This document shows positions 17,907-24,358 of a stretch of 31,177 nt of DNA, in pieces. The stretch is from DASWED01 sp036394995. GTDB lineage: Bacteria > Actinomycetota > UBA4738 > JACQTL01. How positions within the stretch are numbered: the stretch's first letter is position 1; the number at the start of each line of letters is the position of its first letter. Below the pieces are notes generated by a model, which was given only the letters and a program-made list of their open reading frames with translations, had not been told where the DNA came from and made no database searches. Where the stretch lies: the NCBI GenBank assembly GCA_036394995.1, contig DASWED010000004.1, positions 1 to 31,177 of the forward strand, written 5' to 3'. A program made the translations under genes and the position numbers.

Positions 17907-18329
17907 TCAGGCGGGGTTGGAGGGCCCCGCGGCCGTGGTCGTCTCCAGCTCCAGCGAGCACGAGTTGATGCAGTAGCGCTTGCCGGTCGGCCGCGGACCG
18001 TCGTCGAACACGTGCCCGAGGTGGGAGCCGCACGTCGCGCACGTCACCTCGACGCGGTGCATGAAGTGGCTGAAGTCGTGGTGCAGCTCGACGGCATCGG
18101 ATGTGGCCGGGTCCCAGAAGCTCGGCCACCCCGTGCCCGAGTCGAACTTCTCGTCGCTCCGGAACAGCTCGGCCCCGCACGCCGCGCACCGGTACACGCC
18201 GTCGGCGTGCTCGTCCCAGTACGCGCCGGTGAACGCCCGCTCGGTTCCCTTCTCCCGGAGAACGTGGAACTGCTCGGGCGACAGCTGCTCCCGCCACTCC
18301 GCTTCGCTCTTCTGCACCTTCGCGGTCAT
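17907..18329 (-). CDS. msrB: peptide-methionine (R)-S-oxide reductase
   Basis: MsrB reduces methionine-R-sulfoxide in proteins. The 140-residue product shows the full family pattern: zinc ligands C48-x2-C51 and C97-x2-C100, the substrate pocket S-G-T-G-W-P-S-F, H-x-G-H-V-F-D-D-G at about 103-111, and catalytic C120 in R-Y-C-I-N-S. C124 (N-S-C-S-L) replaces the Ala commonly seen there and could be an extra redox-active or resolving residue. No signal peptide is present, so it acts in the cytoplasm. ATG at 18329 is supported by GGGAGG 8 nt upstream; longer in-frame starts lack such a site. It lies 128 bp upstream of the exported propeller gene on the same strand. It is unlikely to be anything else. 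Confidence 0.95.
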   Translation of the reverse strand: MTAKVQKSEAEWREQLSPEQFHVLREKGTERAFTGAYWDEHADGVYRCAACGAELFRSDEKFDSGTGWPSFWDPATSDAVELHHDFSHFMHRVEVTCATCGSHLGHVFDDGPRPTGKRYCINSCSLELETTTAAGPSNPA

Positions 18330-18427
18330 GTCGAATGCCTCCCGGATCGGATCGGTGGATCGCATCATGCACATGGTCCAACGAACGGGAGGTTCGTTGC
18401 GTTCCCGGCGACCGGCTGAAAGGGTGA

Positions 18428-18801
18428 TCAGGCCTCGCAATTCGTCTTCGAACCGCTGCCCGTGCCCTGCTTGCAGGTGTCGGTCCCGTTGCCGCCGTTC
18501 AGCGTGTCGTCCCGGGGCCGCCCAGCAGGGTGTCGTTGCCTCCCAGGCCCTTGAGCACGTCGTCGCCCCCGGCCCCGGCGAGGATGTTCGGGCCGCCGGA
18601 CCCGGTGAGGTGGTCGGCGCCCGCGCCGCCCGCGTAGCTGTCGGCTTCAGCGCCGGACGTCCCCGGCACGAACACGTCGGCCCCGCTCCCGCCCTGCACG
18701 GTGTCCCCACCCGACCCGTCCGAGATGGTCATCGGCACGGTCACCGGCTTCGACGCGAGTGTCGCGACTCGGGCACGGCGAGACGACGTGGGGCGCCCCA
18801 C
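18428..18801 (-). pseudogene. frameshifted RTX (hemolysin-type) calcium-binding repeat fragment
   Basis: Reading the minus strand from 18801 gives about five G-G-x-G-x-D-x-[LV] nonapeptide-type repeats (for example G-A-G-G-D-D-V-L-K-G-L-G-G-N-D-T-L-L-G-G), ending abruptly after G-G-P-G. Shifting the frame by one base at about 18511-18517, a C/G run, restores D-D-T-L-N-G-G-N-G-T-D-T-C and a Cys-containing tail ending N-C-E-A-stop at 18428. The natural gene therefore has a one-base loss here, or the assembly has an error in a GC run. The N-terminal part lacks a signal peptide and is probably truncated. Intact relatives are secreted calcium-binding proteins. The start at 18801 is arbitrary and lies inside a palindrome. 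Confidence 0.7.
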
Positions 18802-18802
18802 G
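18787..18802. repeat. 16-bp perfect palindrome
   Basis: CGTGGGGCGCCCCACG reads the same on both strands. It lies at the 5' end of the RTX fragment and 62 bp beyond the stop codon of the response regulator gene. It could be a residual operator or a cruciform/terminator-like element. In GC-rich DNA it may be chance. Confidence 0.5.
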
Positions 18803-18864
18803 CAGAGTAGACGCGGCCGGTCACCCCCGAGTCAACCGACGCCTCGCTCGTGGGGCTCAGCGGT

Positions 18865-19563
18865 TCAGCTCGCGGCGAGGAGGCCGTGGCGTTCGGCCCA
18901 CAGGGCCGCCTGCGTGCGATCGGTGACGCCGAGCCGCTGGAACAGGCGCGTGAGGTGGGCCTTCACGGTCTTCTCGGTGATGCCGAGCCGGCGGGCGATC
19001 TGCTTGTTCGCCAGGCCGGTCGCCACGAGGACGAGGACTTCCCGCTCCCGGTCGGTTAGCTCCCGGACCGGGCGGGACTCGATGCGCGCCGCCACCACGG
19101 CCTGCGCGGCCTTCGCGGCGAGCGGCGACTCGCCCCGGGCGGCGGCCTGGAGCCCGCGGTGGATCTCCTCGGGCTCGGCGTCCTTCAGCAGGTAGCCGAT
19201 CGCGCCGGCGTCGATCGCCGAGAGGATCCGGTCGCGCTCGGAGAACGACGTGAAGATCACCACGCGCGTCGCCGGGGTGCGTTCGGCGATCCGGCGGGTG
19301 GCCTCGATGCCGTCGACCTCGGGCATCGAGAGATCCATGAGCACGACGTCGGGCTCGTGTTCGGCGGAGAGCTCCACGGCCTCCGCGCCGCCGCCGGCCG
19401 AACCGACCACCTCGACGTCGGGGAAACTGGCGAGGAGCTGCTCCAGGCCGGCGCGAACCACGGCGTGGTCGTCCACGACCATCACGCGGATGCTGCCGGA
19501 CACGTCCGTGGCGTCCTCAGGGGTGTTCGACTTCGAGGTCGAGTTCGCGTTCGTGTTCGTCAT
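18865..19563 (-). CDS. NarL/LuxR-family response regulator
   Basis: The 232-residue product has a 24-residue polar N-terminal tail rich in Asn, Thr and Ser, then a receiver domain (V-M-V-V-D-D, phospho-acceptor D77 in V-L-M-D-L-S-M-P, T in I-F-T-S-F, K in L-L-K-D-A). A LuxR helix-turn-helix ends the protein (L-T-D-R-E-R-E-V-L-V-L-V-A-T-G-L-A-N-K-Q-I-A to T-V-K-A-H-L-T-R-L-F). ATG at 19563 overlaps the kinase stop codon in an ATGA arrangement, so the pair is translationally coupled and the kinase is the expected phosphodonor. The N-terminal tail is unusual in length but lacks recognisable motifs. The target genes are not identified from sequence. Confidence 0.94.
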   Translation of the reverse strand: MTNTNANSTSKSNTPEDATDVSGSIRVMVVDDHAVVRAGLEQLLASFPDVEVVGSAGGGAEAVELSAEHEPDVVLMDLSMPEVDGIEATRRIAERTPATRVVIFTSFSERDRILSAIDAGAIGYLLKDAEPEEIHRGLQAAARGESPLAAKAAQAVVAARIESRPVRELTDREREVLVLVATGLANKQIARRLGITEKTVKAHLTRLFQRLGVTDRTQAALWAERHGLLAAS

Positions 19564-20975
19564 GCGGCCGGCACCTCCAGACGAACAGTGGTCCCGTGGC
19601 CGGGCTCGGAGTCCACCTCGAGCGACCCGCCCGCCTCCTCGGCCAGGCCGGCCAGGAGCGGGAGGCCCATGTGGCCTTCCTCGCCGCTTCGGTCGAGATC
19701 GGCGGTGGAGAACCCGCGGCCGTCGTCCCGCACCGTCAGCTCCAGCATGCCGTGCCCGGTGGCGAGCCGCACCTCGACCGATGCGGCCTCCGCGTGGGCC
19801 ACCACGTTCCGGAGGGCCTCCTGGGCCGTTCGGAACACCAGGCCCTCGATGGCGCGGTCGGCCTGGAGGGCGTGGACGCCGGGCGCCACCTCGAGATGCG
19901 TGAGGATCGCTCGCGCGGCGAGCGGAGCCAGCAGGTCGGAGAGCGCGGGCTCGAGCCCGGCGGTGTGGAGGTTCGGCGGGTAGATCTCGACCAGGAGGGT
20001 GCGGAGCTGGCGCATGCCCTGGCGGGTCCTGCCGGCCCCCTCGCGGAGCGCGGCCGCCGCGGCCGGTGCGCCGTCGGCCTCCGCCCGTTCGCCCGCCGCC
20101 GCCAGCGACATCGACAGGCCGGCGAAGTCCTGCACCACGCCGTCGTGGAGGTCCCCGGCGATCCGGCGGCGTTCGGCGGTGGACGCCTCGACGGCCCGGC
20201 GGAGCAGCCGCTCGCGGTCCAGGCGCCCGCGTTCGAGGCCTCGCGCCATCCGCCACGCCAGCGGCACCTGCACCAGGGCCAGCACGGCGAGGCCGATGAG
20301 CAGCGCCGGCACCACGCCGAGCCACACCTTCCGGCCGCTCGCCGCCACCGCGCTGTAGCGGTGGTAGGACTCGAACAGCAGCGGGGTGCCGTTCGGCGTG
20401 TGGACCGGCATGTACACCTCGAGGAGCGAGCCGAACGGCCGCTCGAACCGGTTCTCGGGCGCGGAGAGATCGCTGAGGTCGGCCTCGGGGCGATCGCCGT
20501 GGAGGGCGGCGCTCTCGTCGTCGCCGAGCCGGTAGCTGGCGCCGATCAGGCGATGTTCGTCCGAGTAGAGGATGCGCCCGGAGGCGTCCCAGATCTTGAC
20601 GCGGACGATCGAACGGCTCAGGACGCGCCCGGTCACGACGCGGTCGAGCGAGTTCAGCGCCGCCGGGTCTCCGGTGAAGATCCCGTCGCGGAGGGCCGGT
20701 TCGACCATCCCGGTGCCGACCGTCACGCTGACCTGCCGCGCGTCGCGGATGGCCTCGGCGGTTCCGGCCGAGCGGAACACGAACGACTCGATCACGGCCA
20801 CGATCACCACCGCGGCCAGCGCGGAGACGGCGAACACGGCCACGGAGCGACCGATCGTCCGGCGGGCCTGCGCGCGCATGGCAGCGGCGCCGCGCCCGCG
20901 GCGCGTGCCGCTTGATCCTTCCTCGTCGTCGGAGACCCGGGCGTGGGCCCGGGGTCGGTGCAGGATCTGCGCCAT
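19560..20975 (-). CDS. sensor histidine kinase with extracellular sensor domain
   Basis: The 471-residue kinase has an Arg-rich cytoplasmic N-terminus, a first transmembrane helix at about residues 45-65 (S-V-A-V-F-A-V-S-A-L-A-A-V-V-I-V), an extracellular region of about 130 residues resembling a Cache/PAS-like sensor (I-V-R-V-K-I-W-D-A-S-G-R-I-L-Y-S and P-F-G-S-L-L-E-V-Y-M-P-V), a second helix at about 215-235, then HisKA_3 with H277 in I-A-G-D-L-H-D-G-V-V-Q-D and a HATPase_c domain (V-R-D-D-G-R-G-F, G-H-M-G-L-P-L-L). ATG at 20975 has GGGAGG about 5 nt upstream and is preferred over an internal Met near 20879. It overlaps its response regulator by 4 nt. The ligand is unknown. Confidence 0.92.
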   Translation of the reverse strand: MAQILHRPRAHARVSDDEEGSSGTRRGRGAAAMRAQARRTIGRSVAVFAVSALAAVVIVAVIESFVFRSAGTAEAIRDARQVSVTVGTGMVEPALRDGIFTGDPAALNSLDRVVTGRVLSRSIVRVKIWDASGRILYSDEHRLIGASYRLGDDESAALHGDRPEADLSDLSAPENRFERPFGSLLEVYMPVHTPNGTPLLFESYHRYSAVAASGRKVWLGVVPALLIGLAVLALVQVPLAWRMARGLERGRLDRERLLRRAVEASTAERRRIAGDLHDGVVQDFAGLSMSLAAAGERAEADGAPAAAAALREGAGRTRQGMRQLRTLLVEIYPPNLHTAGLEPALSDLLAPLAARAILTHLEVAPGVHALQADRAIEGLVFRTAQEALRNVVAHAEAASVEVRLATGHGMLELTVRDDGRGFSTADLDRSGEEGHMGLPLLAGLAEEAGGSLEVDSEPGHGTTVRLEVPAA

Positions 20976-20996
20976 GGGTTCCCTCCCCTCCCGCGT

Positions 20997-21043
20997 CTCT
21001 ACGGTAGAGGGGAACAGGTAATGGGAGGGCAAACCCAGGTCAA
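20997..21043 (-). promoter_or_regulatory. putative promoter and palindrome of the two-component pair
   Basis: Reading the minus strand, TTGACC (21043-21038) is followed after 17 bp by TACCTG (21020-21015), a plausible -35/-10 pair, although the -10 is poor. Between it and the ribosome binding site lies the palindrome CTCTAC-G-GTAGAG (20997-21009), a possible operator in the 5' untranslated region. Confidence 0.4.
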
Positions 21044-21163
21044 AGGTCTCGTCGAGTTCGGACCACTCGGCCCCCGAACCTGACGGCTCGGACCGGCCCC
21101 CGACGAGCGAAGGGCGCGCCCGGCGGTCCCGGACGCGCCCCTGCGCGAACCAGCCCACGGTCC

Positions 21164-21469
21164 TCAGCGACCGCCGTGGTCGTCGCCCGGCTCGCCGCCG
21201 CCGTGACGCCCGTGGTCGTCCCCGGGCTCAGCGTGGCGCGCGGCGCCGCCCCGGTCGTCACCGGGCTCGGGCTCGGCGTGGCGGCCCTTGTCGTCGCCGG
21301 CCGGGTCGTCCTTGCCGCGGGTGTCCATGACGCGGGTGACCGTCGCGCGGTCCTCCCTCACGTGGTGCCCCTTGGGGTCGTCGGCCCCGTGCTTGGCGAA
21401 CGCCGCCGTGGGAGCGAGCCCCACCACCGCGGCCACCGACAGGGCCACCAGCGCCCTGCGAGTCCTCAT
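21164..21469 (-). CDS. small exported His/Asp-rich protein
   Basis: The 101-residue product has a signal peptide (M-R-T-R-R-A-L-V-A-L-S-V-A-A-V-V-G-L-A-P, cleavage after A-F-A near residue 25). The mature part of about 76 residues is low in complexity: repeated G-D-D, H-A-E-P and D-D-H-G units with many His, Asp, Gly and Glu and no hydrophobic core, so it is probably disordered and could bind divalent metals. AAAGGAGA lies 7 nt before the ATG. It is divergent from the exported protein at 21647. No family is recognised; a metal buffer or cell-wall-associated role is only a guess. Confidence 0.7.
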   Translation of the reverse strand: MRTRRALVALSVAAVVGLAPTAAFAKHGADDPKGHHVREDRATVTRVMDTRGKDDPAGDDKGRHAEPEPGDDRGGAARHAEPGDDHGRHGGGEPGDDHGGR

Positions 21470-21646
21470 CGTCCGTCTCCTTTCGCTTCCGGCCGCCCCC
21501 TGCGGCCCGTCGCGATGAAGGCTCGGCGCCGCGAGGTCCCGCCAACAACGGCCCGGTGGTCGTGCGACCCCCGTCCACTTGTGGGCCCGACCGGCGCGCG
21601 CCGAACCTGTCGCCATCGGATCGCTCGGACGGACGAAGGAGGAGAC

Positions 21647-22036
21647 ATGCGAGCGAACAGGATCGTGAGGTTGGGGATCGTCGGGATGATCGTCGGCGCC
21701 ATGTTCGCCGCGGCCCCGGCGGCGATGGCCAAGGGCGGCGTCACCACCCGGGGCGCGTGTTCCGGTGCCGCCGACTGGAAGCTCAAGGTGAGCCCCGAGG
21801 ACGGCGGCATGCTCGAGGTGCAGTTCCGCGTGGAGGACGCCAAGCCCGGCCAGGAGTGGACCGTGCAGCTCGCCGACAACGGGACGCAGATCTTCAGCGG
21901 CTCGCGGACGGCGAACGACCTCGGCAAGTTCAAGGTCCGGACGATGACGGCGGACCGGGCGGGCAGCGACACGGTCACCGCGCAGGCGACGAACACCGTG
22001 ACCGGCCAGACCTGCAACGGCTCGGCGACGCTCTAG
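21647..22036 (+). CDS. small exported protein of unknown function
   Basis: The 129-residue product has a signal peptide (M-R-A-N-R-I-V-R-L-G-I-V-G-M-I-V-G, cleavage after A-M-A near residue 28). The mature part, about 100 residues, is predicted to be beta-rich, with two Cys (R-G-A-C-S-G and Q-T-C-N-G) that could form a disulfide joining its ends and strands such as W-K-L-K-V-S-P and W-T-V-Q-L-A-D-N-G. It resembles small secreted beta-sandwich proteins common in Actinomycetota; I do not recognise a named family. AAGGAGG lies just before the ATG. A hairpin terminator follows about 50 bp after the stop codon, so this is probably a single-gene unit. Confidence 0.75.
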   Translation: MRANRIVRLGIVGMIVGAMFAAAPAAMAKGGVTTRGACSGAADWKLKVSPEDGGMLEVQFRVEDAKPGQEWTVQLADNGTQIFSGSRTANDLGKFKVRTMTADRAGSDTVTAQATNTVTGQTCNGSATL

Positions 22037-22085
22037 CCGGACCGGCGCCGGCGCGCACAACACACCGAACGCGGGCTCCCGCGAG

Positions 22086-22122
22086 AGGGCCCCCGGGAAG
22101 TCTTCCGGGGGCCCTTCCCTTT
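22086..22122 (+). terminator. intrinsic terminator
   Basis: AGGGCCCCCGG (22086-22096) and CCGGGGGCCCT (22105-22115) form an 11-bp perfect stem with an 8-nt loop. They are followed by TCCCTTT, a weak U-rich tract. It lies about 50 bp after the stop codon of the small exported protein. Confidence 0.75.
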
Positions 22123-22233
22123 GCGGCGGCGTGTCACTCCGAGCGAGGTCCCCGCGCCCGGGTCCCGGGAGCGGAGCCGCCGGACTACGCTGCGATCGCC
22201 CGCGGGGACGGGAGGACCGAAAGGGGTTCCGCG

Positions 22234-22686
22234 ATGGGCAAGGTGAGGAACGCGCTGTCCACGTTGGGGATCACGCTTCAGACCCCGGAGCACTGGAACA
22301 AGTGGTGGATCCTGATGTGGTTTGTGACTGGGCCCGGACTGATCGTGCTCGCGTTCTTCATCCCCTTCTGGGCCTGGGTCCCGGCGGCCCTCGTGGGGTT
22401 CCTCCTCCCGGAGATCATCAGCCTGGTGAAGGAGAAGGACAGCCTCCCGCCGCTCACCCACACGATCCGCCACTACCTGAAGGACTTCCTGGCGTTCCCG
22501 ATCATCTACTTCGCCGTCGGCGCAGTGGGCGCCCACTGGCTCGACTTCCGGCGATGGTGGGCCGTGGGCGGGCTGTTCGCACTGCTCGGGTGGCTCACCG
22601 ACCACTTCTCGGTGACGTACGCGCACCCCGACCCGTTCCCGTTCACGGGCGGCCCGCGCGTCGAGCCGCAGCGCCGGCCGCTGTAG
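22234..22686 (+). CDS. small membrane protein of unknown function
   Basis: The 150-residue product has about four hydrophobic segments: two near residues 25-63 (W-I-L-M-W-F-V-T-G-P-G-L-I-V, then W-V-P-A-A-L-V-G-F-L-L-P-E-I-I), one near 86-106 (F-L-A-F-P-I-I-Y-F-A-V-G-A-V-G-A) and one near 110-122 (W-W-A-V-G-G-L-F-A-L-L-G-W-L). The connecting loops are charged (V-K-E-K-D-S). AAAGGGG lies 7 nt before the ATG. I do not recognise a family, and the neighbours give no functional link. It is convergent with the lipoprotein gene, with a GC-rich repeat tract between them. Confidence 0.7.
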   Translation: MGKVRNALSTLGITLQTPEHWNKWWILMWFVTGPGLIVLAFFIPFWAWVPAALVGFLLPEIISLVKEKDSLPPLTHTIRHYLKDFLAFPIIYFAVGAVGAHWLDFRRWWAVGGLFALLGWLTDHFSVTYAHPDPFPFTGGPRVEPQRRPL

Positions 22687-22715
22687 CGATCTCCTCGCCT
22701 GGTTCCTCGGACGCG

Positions 22716-22787
22716 TCCGAGCCGGGCGGGCCGTCCGTGCGTGTCCGAGCCGGGCGGGCCGTCCCGGGCGGGCCGTCCCGGGCGGGG
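22716..22787. repeat. GC-rich direct repeats
   Basis: The 14-mer CCGGGCGGGCCGTC occurs at 22722, 22750 and 22764, with a partial copy from 22778. The first two copies belong to 20-bp identical blocks (22716-22735 and 22744-22763) with a 28-bp period, twice the unit. The tract lies between the stop codons of two convergent genes. It may assist termination or be a slippage-prone simple repeat. Confidence 0.7.
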
Positions 22788-22790
22788 CAT

Positions 22791-23306
22791 TCAGGCGTTC
22801 GAGGAGCCGCCGTACTCGGGCGGCACGGGCGGAAGGCCGGTGTGGATGCGGCCCCGGATCGTCTCGGCCCACACGGGATGGAGCTCGTTCCAGTCGTGGT
22901 CGGTGTCGTAGGCCCACGTCCCGACAAGGGTGACGCGCTGGCCGGGTTGCGGCAGGGGCAACGCCTGCCCGGGGAGCAGCTCGACGACGAGGTCGCCGTA
23001 CCCCTCGCTGCGGGGGTCGAGGAAGTGGTCCATGCCGAGCGCGGGGATGACGTACAGGTGGTAGTCGCCGTCGGATTCGTGCTTGAAGTCGCGGACGACC
23101 CCCCGATACGTCACGCAGGTCCCGAGCACCCGGAGGCGATCGGGATGGTAGACCCCCCGGAGCGGATCGCCCGCCGGACAGGGACCGTGCGCGGCCTCGG
23201 CCTGGCGCGCCGACCGGCACCCCGCGATCGCGAGCATCAACACGACCAGGCCGGCCCCGACCGCGCGGAGGCGCCGCGCCGAGGCCCCACGCGAACGACC
23301 CCCCAT
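22791..23306 (-). CDS. OB-fold-like lipoprotein
   Basis: The 171-residue product has an Arg-rich N-terminus, a hydrophobic stretch and the lipobox L-A-I-A-G-C30, so it is likely anchored to the membrane and faces outward. The mature part reads like a small OB-fold: G-T-C-V-T-Y-R-G-V-V-R-D-F, then D-G-D-Y-H-L-Y-V-I-P, then G-Q-R-V-T-L-V-G-T-W-A-Y-D-T-D-H-D-W-N-E-L-H-P-V-W, a pattern I know from uncharacterised actinobacterial proteins whose W-N-E-[IL]-H-P motif is strongly conserved. Function is unknown. No clear ribosome binding site precedes the ATG at 23306. It lies on the minus strand 69 bp beyond the glyoxalase-like gene. Confidence 0.7.
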   Translation of the reverse strand: MGGRSRGASARRLRAVGAGLVVLMLAIAGCRSARQAEAAHGPCPAGDPLRGVYHPDRLRVLGTCVTYRGVVRDFKHESDGDYHLYVIPALGMDHFLDPRSEGYGDLVVELLPGQALPLPQPGQRVTLVGTWAYDTDHDWNELHPVWAETIRGRIHTGLPPVPPEYGGSSNA

Positions 23307-23375
23307 GTCGCGGCCAGTCTGGCACGCCCCACCGACATGGCCGCCGGGCGCTCGACGGCTCGGCCGGCGCGCCGG

Positions 23376-23777
23376 TCAGCCGCTTCGGGTGAACAGCGTG
23401 AGCTGCATGCCGTCGGGCGCGCGAACGCGAGCGTTGCGGTCGCCCCACGGTGTCTCCACGGGACCGCCGAGCAGCTCGGCGCCGGCGTCGACCAACCGGC
23501 CCGCGGTCGCCTCCGAGTCCCTGACCTCCAGCGCCAGCCTCACCGGACCGGCCGTGCGGCGGCCGACCTCCACGCGGTCGATGGTGTCGGCCTGAGCGGC
23601 GTCGATCAGCTCGAGCGTCGCCTGGCCGGCCTGGAGGACGAACCCCCGGCCGTCCGGGTTGTCCCACGACAGCTCGACCGGCAGGCCGAGCGCGTCCCGG
23701 TAGAAGGCGACGGCCGCGTCGAGGTCCTCGACCGTGAGTGCCACGCGGAGCTCGATGACAGGGATCCGCTCCGTCAT
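23376..23777 (-). CDS. glyoxalase/bleomycin-resistance (VOC) family protein
   Basis: The 133-residue product is one VOC domain made of two beta-alpha-beta-beta-beta modules: L-R-V-A-L-T-V-E-D-L-D-A-A-V-A-F-Y-R-D-A-L-G-L near the start and V-R-L-A-L-E-V-R-D-S-E-A-T in the middle, ending with A-R-V-R-A-P-D-G-M-Q-L-T-L-F. Members include lyases, dioxygenases and drug-binding proteins, often acting as dimers at a metal site; the substrate is not predictable. The first-module metal position where His is usual reads L-R-V-A-L, so catalytic metal binding is doubtful. ATG at 23777 has no ribosome binding site but TACACT lies 7 nt upstream, suggesting a leaderless message. Confidence 0.88.
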   Translation of the reverse strand: MTERIPVIELRVALTVEDLDAAVAFYRDALGLPVELSWDNPDGRGFVLQAGQATLELIDAAQADTIDRVEVGRRTAGPVRLALEVRDSEATAGRLVDAGAELLGGPVETPWGDRNARVRAPDGMQLTLFTRSG

Positions 23778-23784
23778 GGACCGC

Positions 23785-23790
23785 AGTGTA
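23785..23790 (-). promoter_or_regulatory. TACACT -10-like box for leaderless VOC-protein mRNA
   Basis: TACACT on the minus strand ends 7 nt before the ATG at 23777, with no Shine-Dalgarno in between. Confidence 0.4.
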
Positions 23791-23851
23791 GGTGTGCCTC
23801 TGTGATCCATCACGGCGAATCGCGACAGGAGCGCCGTCGACTGACGTCGAG

Positions 23852-23995
23852 ATGACGACGAAGACGAAGTCGGCGGCGGCGAAGAGCTCCCCCTCGGCCG
23901 CGAAGGTCGTGTACAAGACGTCCAGGCGGTATGGGCGCCTGACGGCCAAGCAGGTCAAGGAGGCCGTTGCCGCGGTCTCTCGCAAGTCCTCGTAG
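23852..23995 (+). CDS. Lys-rich micro-protein
   Basis: The 47-residue predicted product begins M-T-T-K-T-K-S-A-A-A-K and continues with V-V-Y-K-T-S-R-R-Y-G-R-L-T-A-K-Q-V-K-E-A-V. It is strongly basic, with a disordered Ala/Lys/Ser N-terminus and one predicted amphipathic helix at the C-terminus, a layout seen in small nucleic-acid-binding proteins. No ribosome binding site of normal strength precedes the ATG. Its stop codon abuts the truncated VFVNCPFD gene, so the two may have formed a pair. No family is recognised; this could also be a chance frame. Confidence 0.45.
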   Translation: MTTKTKSAAAKSSPSAAKVVYKTSRRYGRLTAKQVKEAVAAVSRKSS

Positions 23996-23996
23996 C

Positions 23997-24210
23997 GCGC
24001 CAGCCGCCACCGCTCGATACGAGGACAACGTCTTCGTCAACTGCCCGTTCGATGAGGACTACCGGTCCATCTTCGAGGCCGTGCTCTTCACGGTGCACGC
24101 GTGCGGGTTCTACGCCCGGTCATCCCTCGAAGCGTCCGACTCGGGCCAGAATCGTGGACCGAACCCAGCTCATGAGCCAATGGTTGATCGACCACGCGGA
24201 CTGAGAACGA
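23997..24210 (+). pseudogene. truncated gene with VFVNCPFD signature and unrelated tail
   Basis: From about 24015 the plus strand encodes A-R-Y-E-D-N-V-F-V-N-C-P-F-D-E-D-Y-R-S-I-F-E-A, then H-A-C-G-F-Y-A-R and D-S-G-Q-N-R. This is the N-terminal signature of a family of roughly 150-200-residue bacterial proteins, possibly with a TIR-like or nucleotide-binding fold. The match stops at about 24153, far short of full length. The next bases, in another frame, read V-D-R-T-Q-L-M-S-Q-W-L-I-D-H-A-D and stop at 24201-24203, which looks like the authentic C-terminus of a gene. An internal deletion joining both ends explains this. No start codon with a ribosome binding site is visible upstream. Confidence 0.55.
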
Positions 24211-24214
24211 AACC

Positions 24215-24239
24215 GAGCCCCGGCGGGAGACCTGGGCTC
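24215..24239 (+). terminator. imperfect hairpin terminator with CGGGAGA loop
   Basis: GAGCCCCGG and CCTGGGCTC pair with one C-T mismatch around the loop CGGGAGA. It lies about 12 bp after the stop codon of the truncated gene and resembles the terminator at 25545. Confidence 0.5.
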
Positions 24240-24358
24240 AGGCTTCGTCAGCCCTGACGATCAGGCCGCGCTGGGAGGCCATCGGCTCGTTGCGCTGGCT
24301 TCGGGAGACGGCACAGAATCAGTCCCTCGGTGCCCGCCTGGCGTGGGAGGAGATTGCC

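Noticed and set aside
17779..18381. Upstream extension of the seven-repeat propeller gene
   Set aside because: It would run through msrB in another frame and place the signal peptide internally.
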